Positions 13,401 through 23,200 of a stretch of DNA of 64,000 nt are shown here, one piece after another (the first letter of the stretch is position 1; each line of letters begins with the position of its first letter). Both the position numbers and the translations under genes were made by a program. Below the pieces are notes generated by a model. It was not told where the DNA came from. It was given only the letters and a program-made list of their open reading frames with translations, and searched no databases. Origin of the DNA: Leishmania mexicana MHOM/GT/2001/U1103 (lineage: Eukaryota > Euglenozoa > Kinetoplastea > Trypanosomatida > Trypanosomatidae); contig NC_018337.1 in NCBI RefSeq assembly GCF_000234665.1, positions 248,001 to 312,000 on the forward strand. The letters run 5' to 3'.

Positions 13401-14699
13401 GCGCCAGAACTTGAAGCCTTGGCGCGCACGTCGCCGGCAGAAACGTCTGTGTCGGCCGCCGCTTACTCGCGAGCGATGGAGGGCAATGGCGGCTCTGCAG
13501 CCTCTATCGACAACCCCCCGCTCTCCCCGTCGTCCTTGAGCGGCAGCTTTGCAGGCGCACCGCACCGGACGCTGCACCAACCACGCCGGCCATCAGCTTC
13601 TGATGTCGGGCCGAGTCTGAGCTCAGTAGGGGGGGCGGTTGCCCCTCCGCGTCTGCAACGCTCGACTGGCTCGTTGTCATCGGTAGAAGCCCAGCCTCTT
13701 CTGAGCACCTTAACTCCTGGGCCAGCGGCTGCAATGGGTGTCACCGCCGGCGTTGGCCAGCACACCCCCAGCGTTGGTCGTCCTCCTACGGCGAGCTTGT
13801 CGCGTGAACACCCTTGCCCAGAGGTAACGCCCGCGCTTGTGGAGCCTCGGCGCCCCTCTCCGTCGGTGCGACCTGTCCCTGCCGCAATGCTCACAAATTC
13901 TGTGACCTCGGACGATCCTGTCGACTCCACCGCGGCGACGACTGCAGGTCCATCGCCACTGGAGGCGAAGACCTCGCTGGTGCCCGAAAAGGCGGAAGCA
14001 TCACGGGCCCGATCGGAGGGAGTCACTCAGGTCGATGATTCCCTGCGATCCAACAGCAAGGTTAGTGCGAACACCATGTCAGGGACACCTAGAAGTCGGC
14101 TTCCAAGCATCGCCTCCACAGCAGCGCCCGAAAGTCCGATGCACGTGCTAGAAGAACTCCCGGTAGCTTTGCGCCTACCTGGTGAGATGCGCAACGACAC
14201 ACCTGGAAATTTGGGCAGTGCGGTCTCGTTTCCCGCCGAGCCGCTGCAGTCGGCTCCTGTGCACGCACGTGAGATGCCCGCGCGCGCAGGAAGCAGCGCC
14301 GCACCACGCCGTAGCCCTCACGAGGGAGCCGCACCCGCGCCTCTTCCCGGGGTCAACGTTGACGCGCCGGAGTCGAACACGCTAAACCTGCGACGCGCCT
14401 CACCCCAATCGGCACCACCTGTTGCAGCCCAGGCGCCCTCATCCACTATCTCCACTCCGCGTAGCCGCAGCGGAGGTCGAGAGGGCCAGACCAGGGTTCG
14501 GAACTCGACCCCGACAGAGCAGCCGGTGTCGGATGAGGCCGCAGCGAGACGCCGTGAAGATATCGCCAATATACTGAAGCGCATAAGGGCGAAGAAGGAG
14601 CAGGAGCACAAAAGGAGTTCTGAGATGGGCACGCCGACGACCCCCACGTGGAGCGAAAGCTCTTCTGGCACGAAAGACGTGGACTCGCCATCCATGTAG
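7497..14699 (+). CDS. Giant proline-rich coiled-coil protein, hypothetical (2400 aa)
   Basis: I do not recognise a named family. The protein opens with a charged helical segment (residues 10-50, rich in E, Q, R, L). A long disordered region follows with five polyproline tracts, near residues 258-266, 297-305, 390-406 (about 13 consecutive Pro), 507-520 and 1943-1953, separated by repeated Arg/Ser segments. A coiled-coil block spans about residues 900-1250, followed by a more ordered stretch near 1270-1330 (Q-F-A-Q-Q-V-M-R-D-F-H, then N-S-Y/N-G-Y-Q-I-L-type helices). The remainder is Ser/Pro/Thr-rich and ends in a basic helix with I-L-K-R-I-R-A-K-K. Polyproline plus coiled coil suggests a scaffold that could bind profilin, SH3 or WW partners, but no such partner site is demonstrated. 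No signal peptide or membrane segment is evident. The frame is uninterrupted and codon use is GC-rich, as in its neighbours. Confidence 0.85.
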   Translation: MESPPAQAVSGEQRARLLELEERQRQLKRLCEEALREEEQHQQILQQLEEHNTAAVSSVGSFAAGSAGSFTGAAALHGRPFSPSAGAEPLDDLLTGEVQSFRDPNSIVRDSSTGSVAAAPLLRAGSLSNPRNPSMDRPCTRLDNSYRPPTYPLPTASATQPPPQPRAMLYTASRRPREEGSRAAAAAINSSIQPSISAPVMSSSLPVTKMWWHGEKGAAERRLGLNVAFAASTPAERVSAGYGAYAACSPPAAPAPLSPPPPPPPPERSRSRSAGYSGPLGDRLWRSDVRPHHGIPPPPPPPPAPNAVEVMVSPFSVRYSRTLGARAGLSPPPSRPSRSSAPPLVSPEDVKDNLPPPPPRAHSRAAASHSVQPTMAEKYRRSRSFLNADPPLPPPPPPPPPPPPPTAHKDLDGDSILLTTSTERVIERWRHQLSRSDALGQRDGHYASSGYDRSGAAGQQSSITRPGTRVGVTLAERRTSQASAAPLLSVPYRESAARENVKVASRTPPPPPPPPPPPPVSGTAFLSSPARYSEGGTEDESLLNRWETVSLTPSLRSTEERRLRSYFAKPDGEVGRSAPAHKHYASYSRQRVPGSRDGVKSARGGALLETDGTASSTSPPGVTRPEGSVSAWQQTSRAAEPPLHRRSTAAPFASSAPSVAEVPPPTPTKAMPKKTALHPYGLQESQSSSLSPPPEPSLRNAAARNGSGASRHRSATPAPLLSALFAKHQPSTLPVLNGSHLDSAWGNGGTSLPARPDVSGAATAPAPHTAVAASDSDYFDIGPEKEALLTLLQESNRGAPGSSAGVALPATSRSSSIQPWTSSSVAANVAGSGQQGEKAPSYPPSTRLSESKQTQSFATPPAMTILPPHNKDSARRHSNFNPSVDTPLPLSGSAKAAAEGTQHGNEVAAAQLQQKYDAAQTKAEALARHLVKAIGDRKMLQASVEQLEMLVEECNAEVGRLQQIVEQQHQDSATSLGVQAALRAKEREVAVYEDEIRRLNVVLNGHLTRTATAERLAQDSVQHGLVVKEAEVEAAMAEVGMAHLAQREAEERANQLANELDTAVEQIQFLDERLAEMERAAAAARFQAMPARIIEENDLNLDGGNVALSHLSPAAHFTMPPDEETRHWPPEARRAMAQLAAQAEGLLFKNAEGERHATMRLQHVENTCNELQRDLQRRGEEVERAREACEQLRQEKSALQTVGGLWYQQLREVKEDAQLVSEMVRTSREDAVDVYLSSRVAEERAAAHCAAAAAASPLQPLPTPAPMDPATLKKSAQFAQQVMRDFHAVARFLSSLRTMNIGDSNGYQILQAIASGRNPAEALYTADDTATPKRLSERLPPHEAGEAKRRVQEKKARVLRAVEQALMVEPASAAPYVSVDAPHNRPSSGATITLGLPPRAGGQPPVAEGEECEVPDALEDDLANNDEVEMEVVSFSLHPARMGSHSLRDGSNGMVHSDVRRRPASDSVTSLPRNRVPPTASASEISCAPSAFRASPPPVPLAFDGRPFCSTSFMDDNEAPSNASTSRPTVAKAAPAPPTPLPSVSRPLRLSTTPSQPQLDGKEENEEEAAAPSDKQSSPTRASSHTVLRADSMPIRENGADVDFDMSSITLVSSPSMSQQTSHQQTATVQRSSPPPTLAGTATPPADLTEGAPAARPNASVPMQVQQHHKSMPGAKESTSPPSRLRSPTPNRVPAVWTEMHAEVDLITSPVERPKPSQSFADEPPPRVVCDGNTQPVHLGSRPKDRSTTARPSSTPHQGSRSGTRYSFEAGDGEKTAAPPRQKDRHRRGASDESNDNEATLFFCEPPRGVVQEVAPESTSIPLQQQHSGVAVDLRNDDFAMSSRRASAAAVTPAQAVSVSPEHTSVIEEEEADLEERVPSAGAAATRLSLHLEPPLKGVHSAASSVPVVTRGPLKDSTMSKPSSSHTRSVVDDDEPSLSFSAPPPPLPPPPPVQSQARPSPSEEHPHEAPELEALARTSPAETSVSAAAYSRAMEGNGGSAASIDNPPLSPSSLSGSFAGAPHRTLHQPRRPSASDVGPSLSSVGGAVAPPRLQRSTGSLSSVEAQPLLSTLTPGPAAAMGVTAGVGQHTPSVGRPPTASLSREHPCPEVTPALVEPRRPSPSVRPVPAAMLTNSVTSDDPVDSTAATTAGPSPLEAKTSLVPEKAEASRARSEGVTQVDDSLRSNSKVSANTMSGTPRSRLPSIASTAAPESPMHVLEELPVALRLPGEMRNDTPGNLGSAVSFPAEPLQSAPVHAREMPARAGSSAAPRRSPHEGAAPAPLPGVNVDAPESNTLNLRRASPQSAPPVAAQAPSSTISTPRSRSGGREGQTRVRNSTPTEQPVSDEAAARRREDIANILKRIRAKKEQEHKRSSEMGTPTTPTWSESSSGTKDVDSPSM

Positions 14700-16126
14700 C
14701 GCGCCTCGGTGCCTCTCTGGAGTCTCTCCCTGTGGCAGAGAAGCGGCAAAATATCGAAGCCCCGCGAGCACGTGTTTTTCTCCCGCCTCCGCTCACCAGC
14801 TCCTTCAAGCGCACAGGAACCCACGCACACACACCCTTAGCCCCCACCACGATGACGCTAACGCTTCTCACACTTTGACGCGGTCCATCTGCACTTTACC
14901 TTCAACCGGTGTTCGTCCTGCCCCTTCCCCTGCTGCGGCGGCGGCGGTGGCGGCGGCCTGTCTCTCTCTCTCCCCTCCCCCGATCACGCCGCCCCCCTCC
15001 CCGCGAGCTGCCCGCGTCAAGCGCGTTTTTTTTATGTTGTGGTGTCTTCCCTCTGTATTACTTTCGCTTAGAGTTTCTTTCTTTCTTTTCCTTGTTGTTC
15101 CTCTCGTGTCACCACGCACCGCTCCGTTTGTCGTACGAGCGTGCAGAGTATATACAAAACCAAAAAAACAAGGATGTCTCTCGCCTTTCGTCCCCCTCGC
15201 TGCCTCCTCCCCTTTGCTTGCGCTAATGTCATGAGAAAGAGACAGCAGGACATGCAGCGCCTACTCTGTTGCGAGATCCGGCTGTCCGCGGTGCCAGATG
15301 CTCAGGGCCGTCATTCTGCCGAACGTTGTTGAGTGCCGCCTCACCACCCTTCCTCGATGCACCACCCACTCTCCCGTGCTTTGTTTGCGGGGTCTCTCCT
15401 CGTCCAGGGCACCAGCTCGTGGGGGCGTTCTGTCGACCCCCAGCACGTTCGTAAGTATTTTCCTTTGGCGCTCTGTATCTCTCCCCTTCTCCCTCCCTCC
15501 CCCCTCGCCCCACTCCACACGTTGAAGGACTCGCACCAAGTACATAGATATATACACACAGGCAATCATATATATATATATACATACACTCAATAGAGCT
15601 CTAACGAGGCCGGCGGCGCACCGCGTCATCGTATCCTTCTCCCTTTTCTTTTTGCGTGTGTGTTTTGACTGCTGCCCTGACACTCACCGCTCCCTCGAGC
15701 CAAAGCCACGGTCGAAAACTACATGGAGGATTGCGCACCTCTGTGCGCTGTAGACAGCAGCTTCCCTTGTGTGTTTCCAGCACTTATCCGCACCACGCGC
15801 CACTGTGCGTAAGACCGCAACGCCAATACGGTCTTCGCCGCACCAGTGCATAGATTGCACCGTCTCACACATCCGTGTCTGTGCGTTTGGTCTTCCCTCT
15901 TGCTCCCACCAAGGTTCGTGGCGGTCCCCTCACCCCCACCCCCACCCCACACACGCAACGACAAACACGCGCACTCTACCGCTGTTGGTGGACCGAAGTG
16001 GTAACATCACACGGCCACCGCCATTCATCTTTTCGCTCCCTTCTTTGGCGAAGGTGATTGTGTATCTTCACAGCAGTCGTGCCAGCTCGCTGTTGACCGC
16101 TCTCCTCCTCTGTTTTTTCACTCACA
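14700..16126. other. Spacer between two plus-strand genes (1.4 kb)
   Basis: Pyrimidine-rich non-coding DNA with TA runs near 15549-15556 and 15568-15582. A tract at about 16030-16050 followed by an AG near 16072 would serve as splice acceptor for the gene at 16127. No gene or RNA is supported here. Confidence 0.6.
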
Positions 16127-19100
16127 ATGAACACATCCATGGCTGATGTCGACTCCATAGACGCCCCGCCGCGAGTTGCCCCACCGGCTGCACCAGAGGT
16201 CAGCCCCGTCGCGACCGTGCAGGGAGAGCAATCGCCAGACCAGGGGGAGCAGAGATGTGACTTGGAAGACATTTTTCAGCCTTCTTCGACCGCAGACGGC
16301 CACGCTGCGGACCGCGAAAGTGGTCTGCAGAGAGGTGGCGACCGTAGCAGCACCTCTTCCTCGTCTTCGTGCCGGGTGCGCATACCGTTGATGTCCGTTG
16401 CCGCCTCCTGTGCGCGGGTTCCCTCGAAGGAAGTCCTTTACAGGAGACGCAGCGGTTCCCACCAACGCCGCCCATCTCCCTCGCTGGCGAGTGCGACCGA
16501 CGTTGTTGTCGAAGGAAGAGTTGATGACATGTATCAAAGGCACGAAGTCTCCCGGCGCGATCGGCAGCTCACATCGTCACCGGCGAACCCCGGGCCGTCT
16601 CTCGCTCGCCAATACGGCGACAATGCTGCGCCTACGCGCGCCATCGCAGCTGATGTGGCGGCGGTCGCAGCGGAAACCACATCCCATCGACAAAAGAGTC
16701 GCGTCGCGAAGTTCCTTGTTGGCGTTGAAGGCGATCCGAGTGTGACCACCGACGCCCTTCTGCGGCGCATGCAGACCAAGGAGAAGGAGTTCGACGAGAA
16801 GATTCACCAGATTCATCACACATTTCAGAACGCAGGGGAGCAGCTCGTTGTGCGGGACAACATCATCTCCCATCTGAAGGAGGAGCTGGCAGGTCTTCGT
16901 GCGGAGGTCGCGCGGATACCAAAAGAGTACCAGGAGCGAGAGGAGAAGCTACTGCTCCGTGTAGAGGCCATGATGACGGAGCTGTCGGAGGAGCAGAGAC
17001 GTGCCCATCACTCCCGCCGCGCCGCCGAGGAGGAGGTGCGCGCTGTCCGCGATTCCTTGCAGACGGCGGAGCAGCAACTGGCGCAGCAACAACACATGTC
17101 AGACGACCTGGTGCGACAACTTCGTGCAAGCGACAAGGCACTTCAAGAAGAAAAGCAGCGGCATGCCACGGCGCTCGCGGAGAGTCGGCGCGCCTACGAG
17201 GCCAAACTCAACGAGCTCCAACGCACCTTCCGGTCCATGGAAAAGCAGGTGGCCAAGTCGCAGTCACGTCTGGAGGATATGGAGAAGGACCGCTGCCAGC
17301 AGCAGGCACGGCTTCTAGAGTTGGAGCTAAGCGGCCGGCAGCGAATCTCCTCCGAGACGGTCAAGTCCAAGGAGCTTCTTACCGAAAACGAAGCCCTGCG
17401 CGACGAGGTGGAAGCCGTGCGGCTCAGTATGGCGCGTCTGCTGAGACTGATGAGCGAGGTGCCTACCCTGTCGGATTACCTACAATGGAATGAACTGAGC
17501 AGCGAGTTTGTCTTCCTCGGCTACCCTACTCGTTACTTCGACACGAGTCACCGAGGACGAGGAACGTCCTCGCTGTCACCCAGTCGACGCACAGGCAGTC
17601 ATGGCGCCTCTCCAGCGCGGCGTCGTGCTGCGGCCGTAGCCGCAGGGGACGACATCAGCTTCGACAAGCCCGGGCCGTCGAGCCACTCTTCTGGCTACTA
17701 TCAGGACACAAACGTCTCCGGCATCTCTGTGGGCGACACAGGCGTCGAGGATGGCGTCTACGCCGGCGTCGCAGCTTCGCTTTCCAAGAATGTGTGGCTG
17801 AACGGCCGGTGGGCTCAGGAAATGATCTCCATCATCTCGGCAGAGAACAACTTTACTCGTCTGAAACGAATAAAGCTGCTGGAGCTGGAGGAGGCGGCGC
17901 AGCTCAGCGAGCAGCTGCCATCTGCGCGCGACGTACTTGAGTGCCGTAAGCCGGAGCATCATTACTGGATCCCGTACGCCGTCTTCATGGAGGCGCAGAA
18001 ATTCAAGAACAAGTACTACCCAAAACTGCCCGCCATGTCGCACTTTTCGCCATTTCTCATTCAACTCAACAAGATTTGGCGCGCGAAGTTGCAGGACCGG
18101 CTGCGCGTCATGCAGCAACAGAATTATAATCAACCGCAGCAGCTCTCCCGAGCGCGGCGCAGCGTCACTGGTGAGGGTCGGTTCGCCACTCGCGCGCAAA
18201 CTCGTCAAGGCGATGTACCCGACCAGGGAAGCAGCGCAGTAAGCCGGCTGGCAAGTCGGGGCAGCGTCGCACCTTCACCGAAGCCGAGCGAGCTGTTTTC
18301 GGAGTGGGCGCGCCAAGAAGCCCGCATGGACGAAATTCACGCTGAGCACCATCGCCTGCGCCGCGAGGTGCGCCTCCATGTCAGCAGCCAAAAAGGTCTG
18401 CAGCTCTTTCGACTGTACGACGAGCTTGTGCGCGGTGCCCATCAGACCCTCGGCGAAGTCCTTCGGCTGGCAGAGGACCTCTACGACAATGCGACGGCTC
18501 AGCGCGTGTCAGAGTCGGAGGACCGAAAGTGCGCAGCATCCAGCGCGCTTCATGAGATTAAGCAGCAGGCGCAAGCAAGTGCGGAGATGGCTGATCTTGC
18601 TGAGGCGCGTGACCGGCTGCTGTGCGTCGTGGATCACACGTGTCAGCAGGTGTGTGATATCGGAGACTCCTTGTCCACTCGAATGATGTCCTACTATAGT
18701 GACCTGCATCAACTCATTCACATGCTACACGGCCACATTCGCCAGGCTCGTGAACCCAGCCGTCACAAGACGCGCGAGCAGATTAGCAGCGACGGTACGA
18801 GAAGCGGCAGCAGCGCTAGTAGCTCCACCGCCCCGTGGTCTGGAAATGTCTCGAACACCGTGATGTCCACCAAAGAGCTTCAACAGCGTCTTCGCGAGCT
18901 TCTCCACGACCAGTACGGAACGGCCCGCGGCCCTGGGGCCGATGCGGATCATGCTGCAGATGCTGCTGCTGCGCCTGGGGCAATCAGCAGTGACGCACTG
19001 TTGAACCTGGCCGCCAGCATGCTGGACTTCGGCGAAGAGGTCCGCCGCGAAGTGACTCACGCCACCGCGGCCCTTCGCGTAGTTGCCGAGCAGGGCATGA

Positions 19101-19129
19101 GAGAAGCAGCTCAGTACCAAGACGCATGA
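16127..19129 (+). CDS. Coiled-coil protein, hypothetical (1000 aa)
   Basis: No named family is recognised. Residues 1-200 are disordered (Ser, Arg, Pro). Residues about 209-441 are a near-continuous coiled coil rich in E, Q, R and L. A Ser/Arg/Gly linker follows. Residues about 552-660 look globular and are the most likely conserved core, with W-L-N-G-R-W-A-Q-E-M, H-H-Y-W-I-P-Y-A and K-N-K-Y-Y-P-K-L-P in order. The C-terminal third has further amphipathic helices. There is no signal peptide or membrane segment. The organisation is typical of cytoskeletal, basal-body or flagellar proteins of trypanosomatids, but that localisation is only inference. The start at 16127 follows a T-rich tract; a second in-frame Met lies five codons in and cannot be excluded. 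Confidence 0.85.
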   Translation: MNTSMADVDSIDAPPRVAPPAAPEVSPVATVQGEQSPDQGEQRCDLEDIFQPSSTADGHAADRESGLQRGGDRSSTSSSSSCRVRIPLMSVAASCARVPSKEVLYRRRSGSHQRRPSPSLASATDVVVEGRVDDMYQRHEVSRRDRQLTSSPANPGPSLARQYGDNAAPTRAIAADVAAVAAETTSHRQKSRVAKFLVGVEGDPSVTTDALLRRMQTKEKEFDEKIHQIHHTFQNAGEQLVVRDNIISHLKEELAGLRAEVARIPKEYQEREEKLLLRVEAMMTELSEEQRRAHHSRRAAEEEVRAVRDSLQTAEQQLAQQQHMSDDLVRQLRASDKALQEEKQRHATALAESRRAYEAKLNELQRTFRSMEKQVAKSQSRLEDMEKDRCQQQARLLELELSGRQRISSETVKSKELLTENEALRDEVEAVRLSMARLLRLMSEVPTLSDYLQWNELSSEFVFLGYPTRYFDTSHRGRGTSSLSPSRRTGSHGASPARRRAAAVAAGDDISFDKPGPSSHSSGYYQDTNVSGISVGDTGVEDGVYAGVAASLSKNVWLNGRWAQEMISIISAENNFTRLKRIKLLELEEAAQLSEQLPSARDVLECRKPEHHYWIPYAVFMEAQKFKNKYYPKLPAMSHFSPFLIQLNKIWRAKLQDRLRVMQQQNYNQPQQLSRARRSVTGEGRFATRAQTRQGDVPDQGSSAVSRLASRGSVAPSPKPSELFSEWARQEARMDEIHAEHHRLRREVRLHVSSQKGLQLFRLYDELVRGAHQTLGEVLRLAEDLYDNATAQRVSESEDRKCAASSALHEIKQQAQASAEMADLAEARDRLLCVVDHTCQQVCDIGDSLSTRMMSYYSDLHQLIHMLHGHIRQAREPSRHKTREQISSDGTRSGSSASSSTAPWSGNVSNTVMSTKELQQRLRELLHDQYGTARGPGADADHAADAAAAPGAISSDALLNLAASMLDFGEEVRREVTHATAALRVVAEQGMREAAQYQDA

Positions 19130-20215
19130 TCGGAGAGAAAGAGAAGTGGGAACGAACGTCACTGTCTTCACGTGCTGGCCTCCCGCTCTCTACACGTCAG
19201 CTCAGTCCCTCCATTGTAGTAGTCGTTTCCGCGTCCACATAAGACGGTGGATGCGGCGCGCACATGGCACATCTCTGCGTCGCTCGTCAGGTTGTTTGCT
19301 TGCCCGAGTCTGCTATCCTTCTCCTGTATCTGTACCGTGTGCACGAGTGCACGTGCATGCGTATGTGTGTGTGTGTGTGTGGAAGCACGGAGGTCGCAGG
19401 CTTCCCTGCACGTCCTGATCAACTCGTTTGTTTGTTTGTTACGCAGGTCACCAAACCGGATAAAAGGGAGAGAGCGAGGACGAAATGTTGTGGTGCGGTG
19501 TCCGCCATGAAGTGACCAGAAGGGTATCTACGTGGTGTATCATTCACCACGCGAACAAGGAGGTGGTGCAGCAATACCAACGGTGATGTTAGCCACACCA
19601 GTTCTGCGTGGGTAGCGGCGTGTGTGTTCGAATGTCGTTTTATCTTGCTGGCGACGCCATCAAGTCTCTCTCCTTGACAAGCTCACGGGTGAAGTGTACC
19701 CCGGCGCCGCCCGCACAGCTGTACGACGCACAACGTGTGTGCTTGACCGCACTGCGCCTTCCCCTGCTCATACATGCTCGCTGCCCCTCCCCCTCCCCCT
19801 CTCTCTCTCTGGGTTGCTCCCTCTTTTGGATATGCTATCGTGTTTTGTTTTTGGTGGGGTGTGCGGAATGGATCACTGTCTTGGTGCTCCGCGAAGAGAA
19901 GCATCGAAATCTGATTCCTTCGCCTTTCCTCCTCACCCCCCCCACACACATTACGGACACCCTCATTTCGTGCTTCTCACAGGGCACCGTCAAGGGAGGG
20001 GGTGTGGGGTAGGGGAGGAGAGCGCAGACGGCAAGGCACAACGATACGATCAGCGAATCCGTACTATACCTCTGCATATTCAAGGATCAGCACCACCAGT
20101 ACCCGCTAATGGGAAAGATTGGATCGGTGCCGCAGTTGTGTGTCCGCAAAAAGAGACAGGGGAGTGGCTGTTCGAATTCGCTAAACGAAAAGGACGCCGT
20201 CAGTTTTTTGTAGTC
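19130..20215. other. Spacer and 5' leader of the leucine-rich-repeat gene
   Basis: Non-coding, with a TG run near 19363-19380 and a strong pyrimidine tract around 19786-19835. The frame of the downstream gene stays open back to an ATG at 19622, but that Met lies upstream of the tract and its translation (Pro/Leu/Ser/His-rich) looks like leader, not protein. Confidence 0.6.
19786..19835 (+). promoter_or_regulatory. Polypyrimidine tract, probable trans-splicing signal
   Basis: A CT-rich run is followed by AG dinucleotides near 19898 and 19980. Spliced-leader addition at either site would remove the ATG at 19622 from the mRNA, so it decides in favour of the start at 20216. Confidence 0.5.
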
Positions 20216-23200
20216 ATGAGTGTAGGGTCAACGTCACTGCCGCCGCTGCGCCCCTCCGGCGCTGATCTTCTAGCCTGCATCGCCTCCTACTGGTCATCTG
20301 CAACACAAGGAAATGGGTCGGGCATCGTACGGCGCCAGCAAAGGCTTCCACTCGCATGGATCGCTGCTAGCCCTGCAGCGCGCGTTGTTGCGGAGCAGCG
20401 GCATGCGTGGGTGGTGCTCCCCTTTACTCAGATCGGCACCTGCCCCGCTGATGCCAAAGTCGATGGCGCTGCGAGCGACGGAGTAGAGAACACATTTGGA
20501 TCCGTTCTAGCGAACGCCACCGTGCAGCCAAGAGTCCTGAAGCTCGCCCTGAAGACGGACAGCGCAGATTCGAGCGCAACGAGACTTGTCTCTTCGCCTT
20601 TGCAGCAAACCGCACAAGAGAGCGTGGTTGCGAGTGTACTGTCGCGGCTGAGGCGGGCCGGGGAGAGCCTGGGAGACGTCGATCACGCACTCTCGCCAGT
20701 GAGATCTGCAGCGCTTTCTTTCAACGGCCCCGTCTCTCCCTCATCCACGCCGCCGACAACGGCCAATGGCAGAAGCAGCTCAGCGACACAAGGTGTGCCA
20801 GACGCTGCGAACGCTGCTGGATGCTGCGGGGTTCATATTGGCGGAATCACAGTCGTGTTGGTGTCGGGTGTGCACGAGCTCGACGCGGCCGGCGCCGGCG
20901 CAGCATTCACCGAAGACAGAGCGTCGAGCGACGGTGCAGCGAAGCACAAAGGTGCCTTCCCCATCCACGGCGAAGGAGGTCCGGCAGCGCTACGCCCACG
21001 TCTTCTCTTCCCCTCTACCACGTCGTGTGGCGGCTCCGTCGCCTCGATGCTGTCAGTCCCACCCAATGCAGCGGTCTACGAAGGCATGGCTGGAGGGAGC
21101 AGAGAGGAAAGGATGCCGGCCACCACGAACAGTATTTTCCGCTCTGGGGCGGAATTGCACGGCGACGATGGCGGGGCCGCTGATGAGACCGCAAACGACC
21201 CGAAGACAGCCACATCGGTGTATGTGGTGCAGCAGTTCACTGCGCTGCGGAACCGCATACGCGAAGCACAACGGCGACGAGCGTCTGCGGCCGCCGTGTC
21301 ATCACGTGAGCTTCTTACCACGGTATGGTACCGTCAAGTGTTTGTGAGCACTGCGGAGGCGACAGACACGGCGCTGTGCGGTGTCTCACAGTGGTGGCTG
21401 CAGCGCTCGATACGAAGGCACGAGCTTCCCACGACGGCCTCTCAAGTCATCAGCCTCACACACGCAAACCGTAGTGCTCGCGCCAGCGGTAGTAGTTACA
21501 AGGACCCACGAACGCTTCCACCGCCGTTGCTGCACATCAAGTACGTGGACGACGTCTTTGCAGATCTTTGGTGGCCGCGTCGCCTCATCATGGTCGTGCA
21601 TCACCGCCTCTCGGAGCGGACGGCGCGTGCCTCGTGGGTGGCAAAGTTGTTTCTGCTGATGCGGATAATACTCGCTCTCTTTGTAGAAACCGTCCTTCAC
21701 GGCGTTCCGCAAGTCGCTCCCCCCCTCCGCACCAGTGATGAGGGGCACAGCGGCAGCGGAAACGACGCGAGCCAACGACCCCGCGTCCCTCCTGTGGACC
21801 TCATCTCTGCCTTCCACAAAATGGGAAGGGTCTACGGAAGGCACCAGTTGGCAGCTCTCGATGTGAGTCACACTGGAGTGCGTGGCACCCACCTACTCGC
21901 CTGCGTCCTCGGAAGCGTCATGACACCAGTGATGACCAGTGACGGCGAGGCAGCTGCGGTGCATCGAAAGGGATTGTGGGCGCTGGACGTGGCGGGGTGC
22001 ACGCAGCTGCACCACCGTCGCGGGGAGCTGTACGCCTTGTCCCACATGCTGGACCAACTGTGCAGCCACGCTGCCAGTCGAGTTGCTGAGCTCTCCCTAA
22101 GGGAACCTTCTGGAACGCGCGCCGTTGTCGACCTTCTTCTCTCCCTCTCCTTGCGAGATGGCTCGCGACTTGCATCTGAGTCCGCCACCGGCCTCGCACT
22201 GGCCCTTTTCACACACCACGGTCACCTCACCTGGGTGTGCGCCGCCGGCAGCGACGCGGACAGTGCTACTTTGCGTGAGCTGGGCCAGTACGCACTGCTG
22301 GTGGAAGCCGTTTCGGCGACGCAGCAGCCTCAGCCACCCCACTCACCAATGTGCACCTTACGCGCACTGGACCTGACCAGCGCCCTGAGGGTTGATGATG
22401 TAAGCCCGATGGGGTACTTGGCGCAGCTGGAGCAGCTGCTACTGCCTTTCACCTACGTTGATGACGTAGGCATCGGTAACCTGGACGGTCACACATACGC
22501 GCATGACTTAAGTGCGATGTTGACGTTGTTCACTGCAGCGATAGCAAAAGAGGCACCCGAGTTACCAGACAACGCACAGAAATCGCTGCAGAGTACTCTG
22601 GACGCTCTGCAGCAGCTTATCCTCATCGACGACGACGGCGCTGGGCAACCAGATGTGCACCGCGGGAACCCGTGCAAGGGTGTCGTGGAGGCGCTTCACC
22701 AGAAGTTCCGCTCCCACCTGTATCACCTCGACCTTACATACTGTCTCTGTGTCTCAAGTGTAAAGGGACTGGTGCGCCAGCAGCAGCTGGAGCTGCTGAA
22801 CCTTAGCCAAACTCGAGTGAACAAGTTGGGCCTGTTCGGTGGCGCAGACCTGCATCACTCGTCAGGGTCGTCCGCGTCCGCGGCTCAGCCCTGTCGCACG
22901 CCGCCTCTCCGGCTCTTCATTGCGGAGATGTGCGAGCATCTCAGTGACCTCAGCGGCCTCGCTCACATTAGCACACTCGAGTGCGTCATTGTGCGCAGCG
23001 GCTCCCTCGGCGATGATGGGCTGCGCGCCCTGTGCACCCCTGACATGCAGCGCCTCCAGCTGATGGATCTGAGCTACTGCGATCGCCTGCACCATGTAGG
23101 GTGCCTGGCGCAGCTGCCCGCCTTGGAGACACTCATCCTGGACAGCACCGATGTAACCCCAGCGGAGGTGAAGCAGCTTCGCTCCAGTCGCTCTCTGCAC

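Noticed and set aside
19622..20215. In-frame N-terminal extension of the LRR protein
   Set aside because: It crosses a polypyrimidine tract with AG acceptors and translates as Pro/Leu/Ser/His-rich leader, so it is unlikely to be in the mature mRNA.
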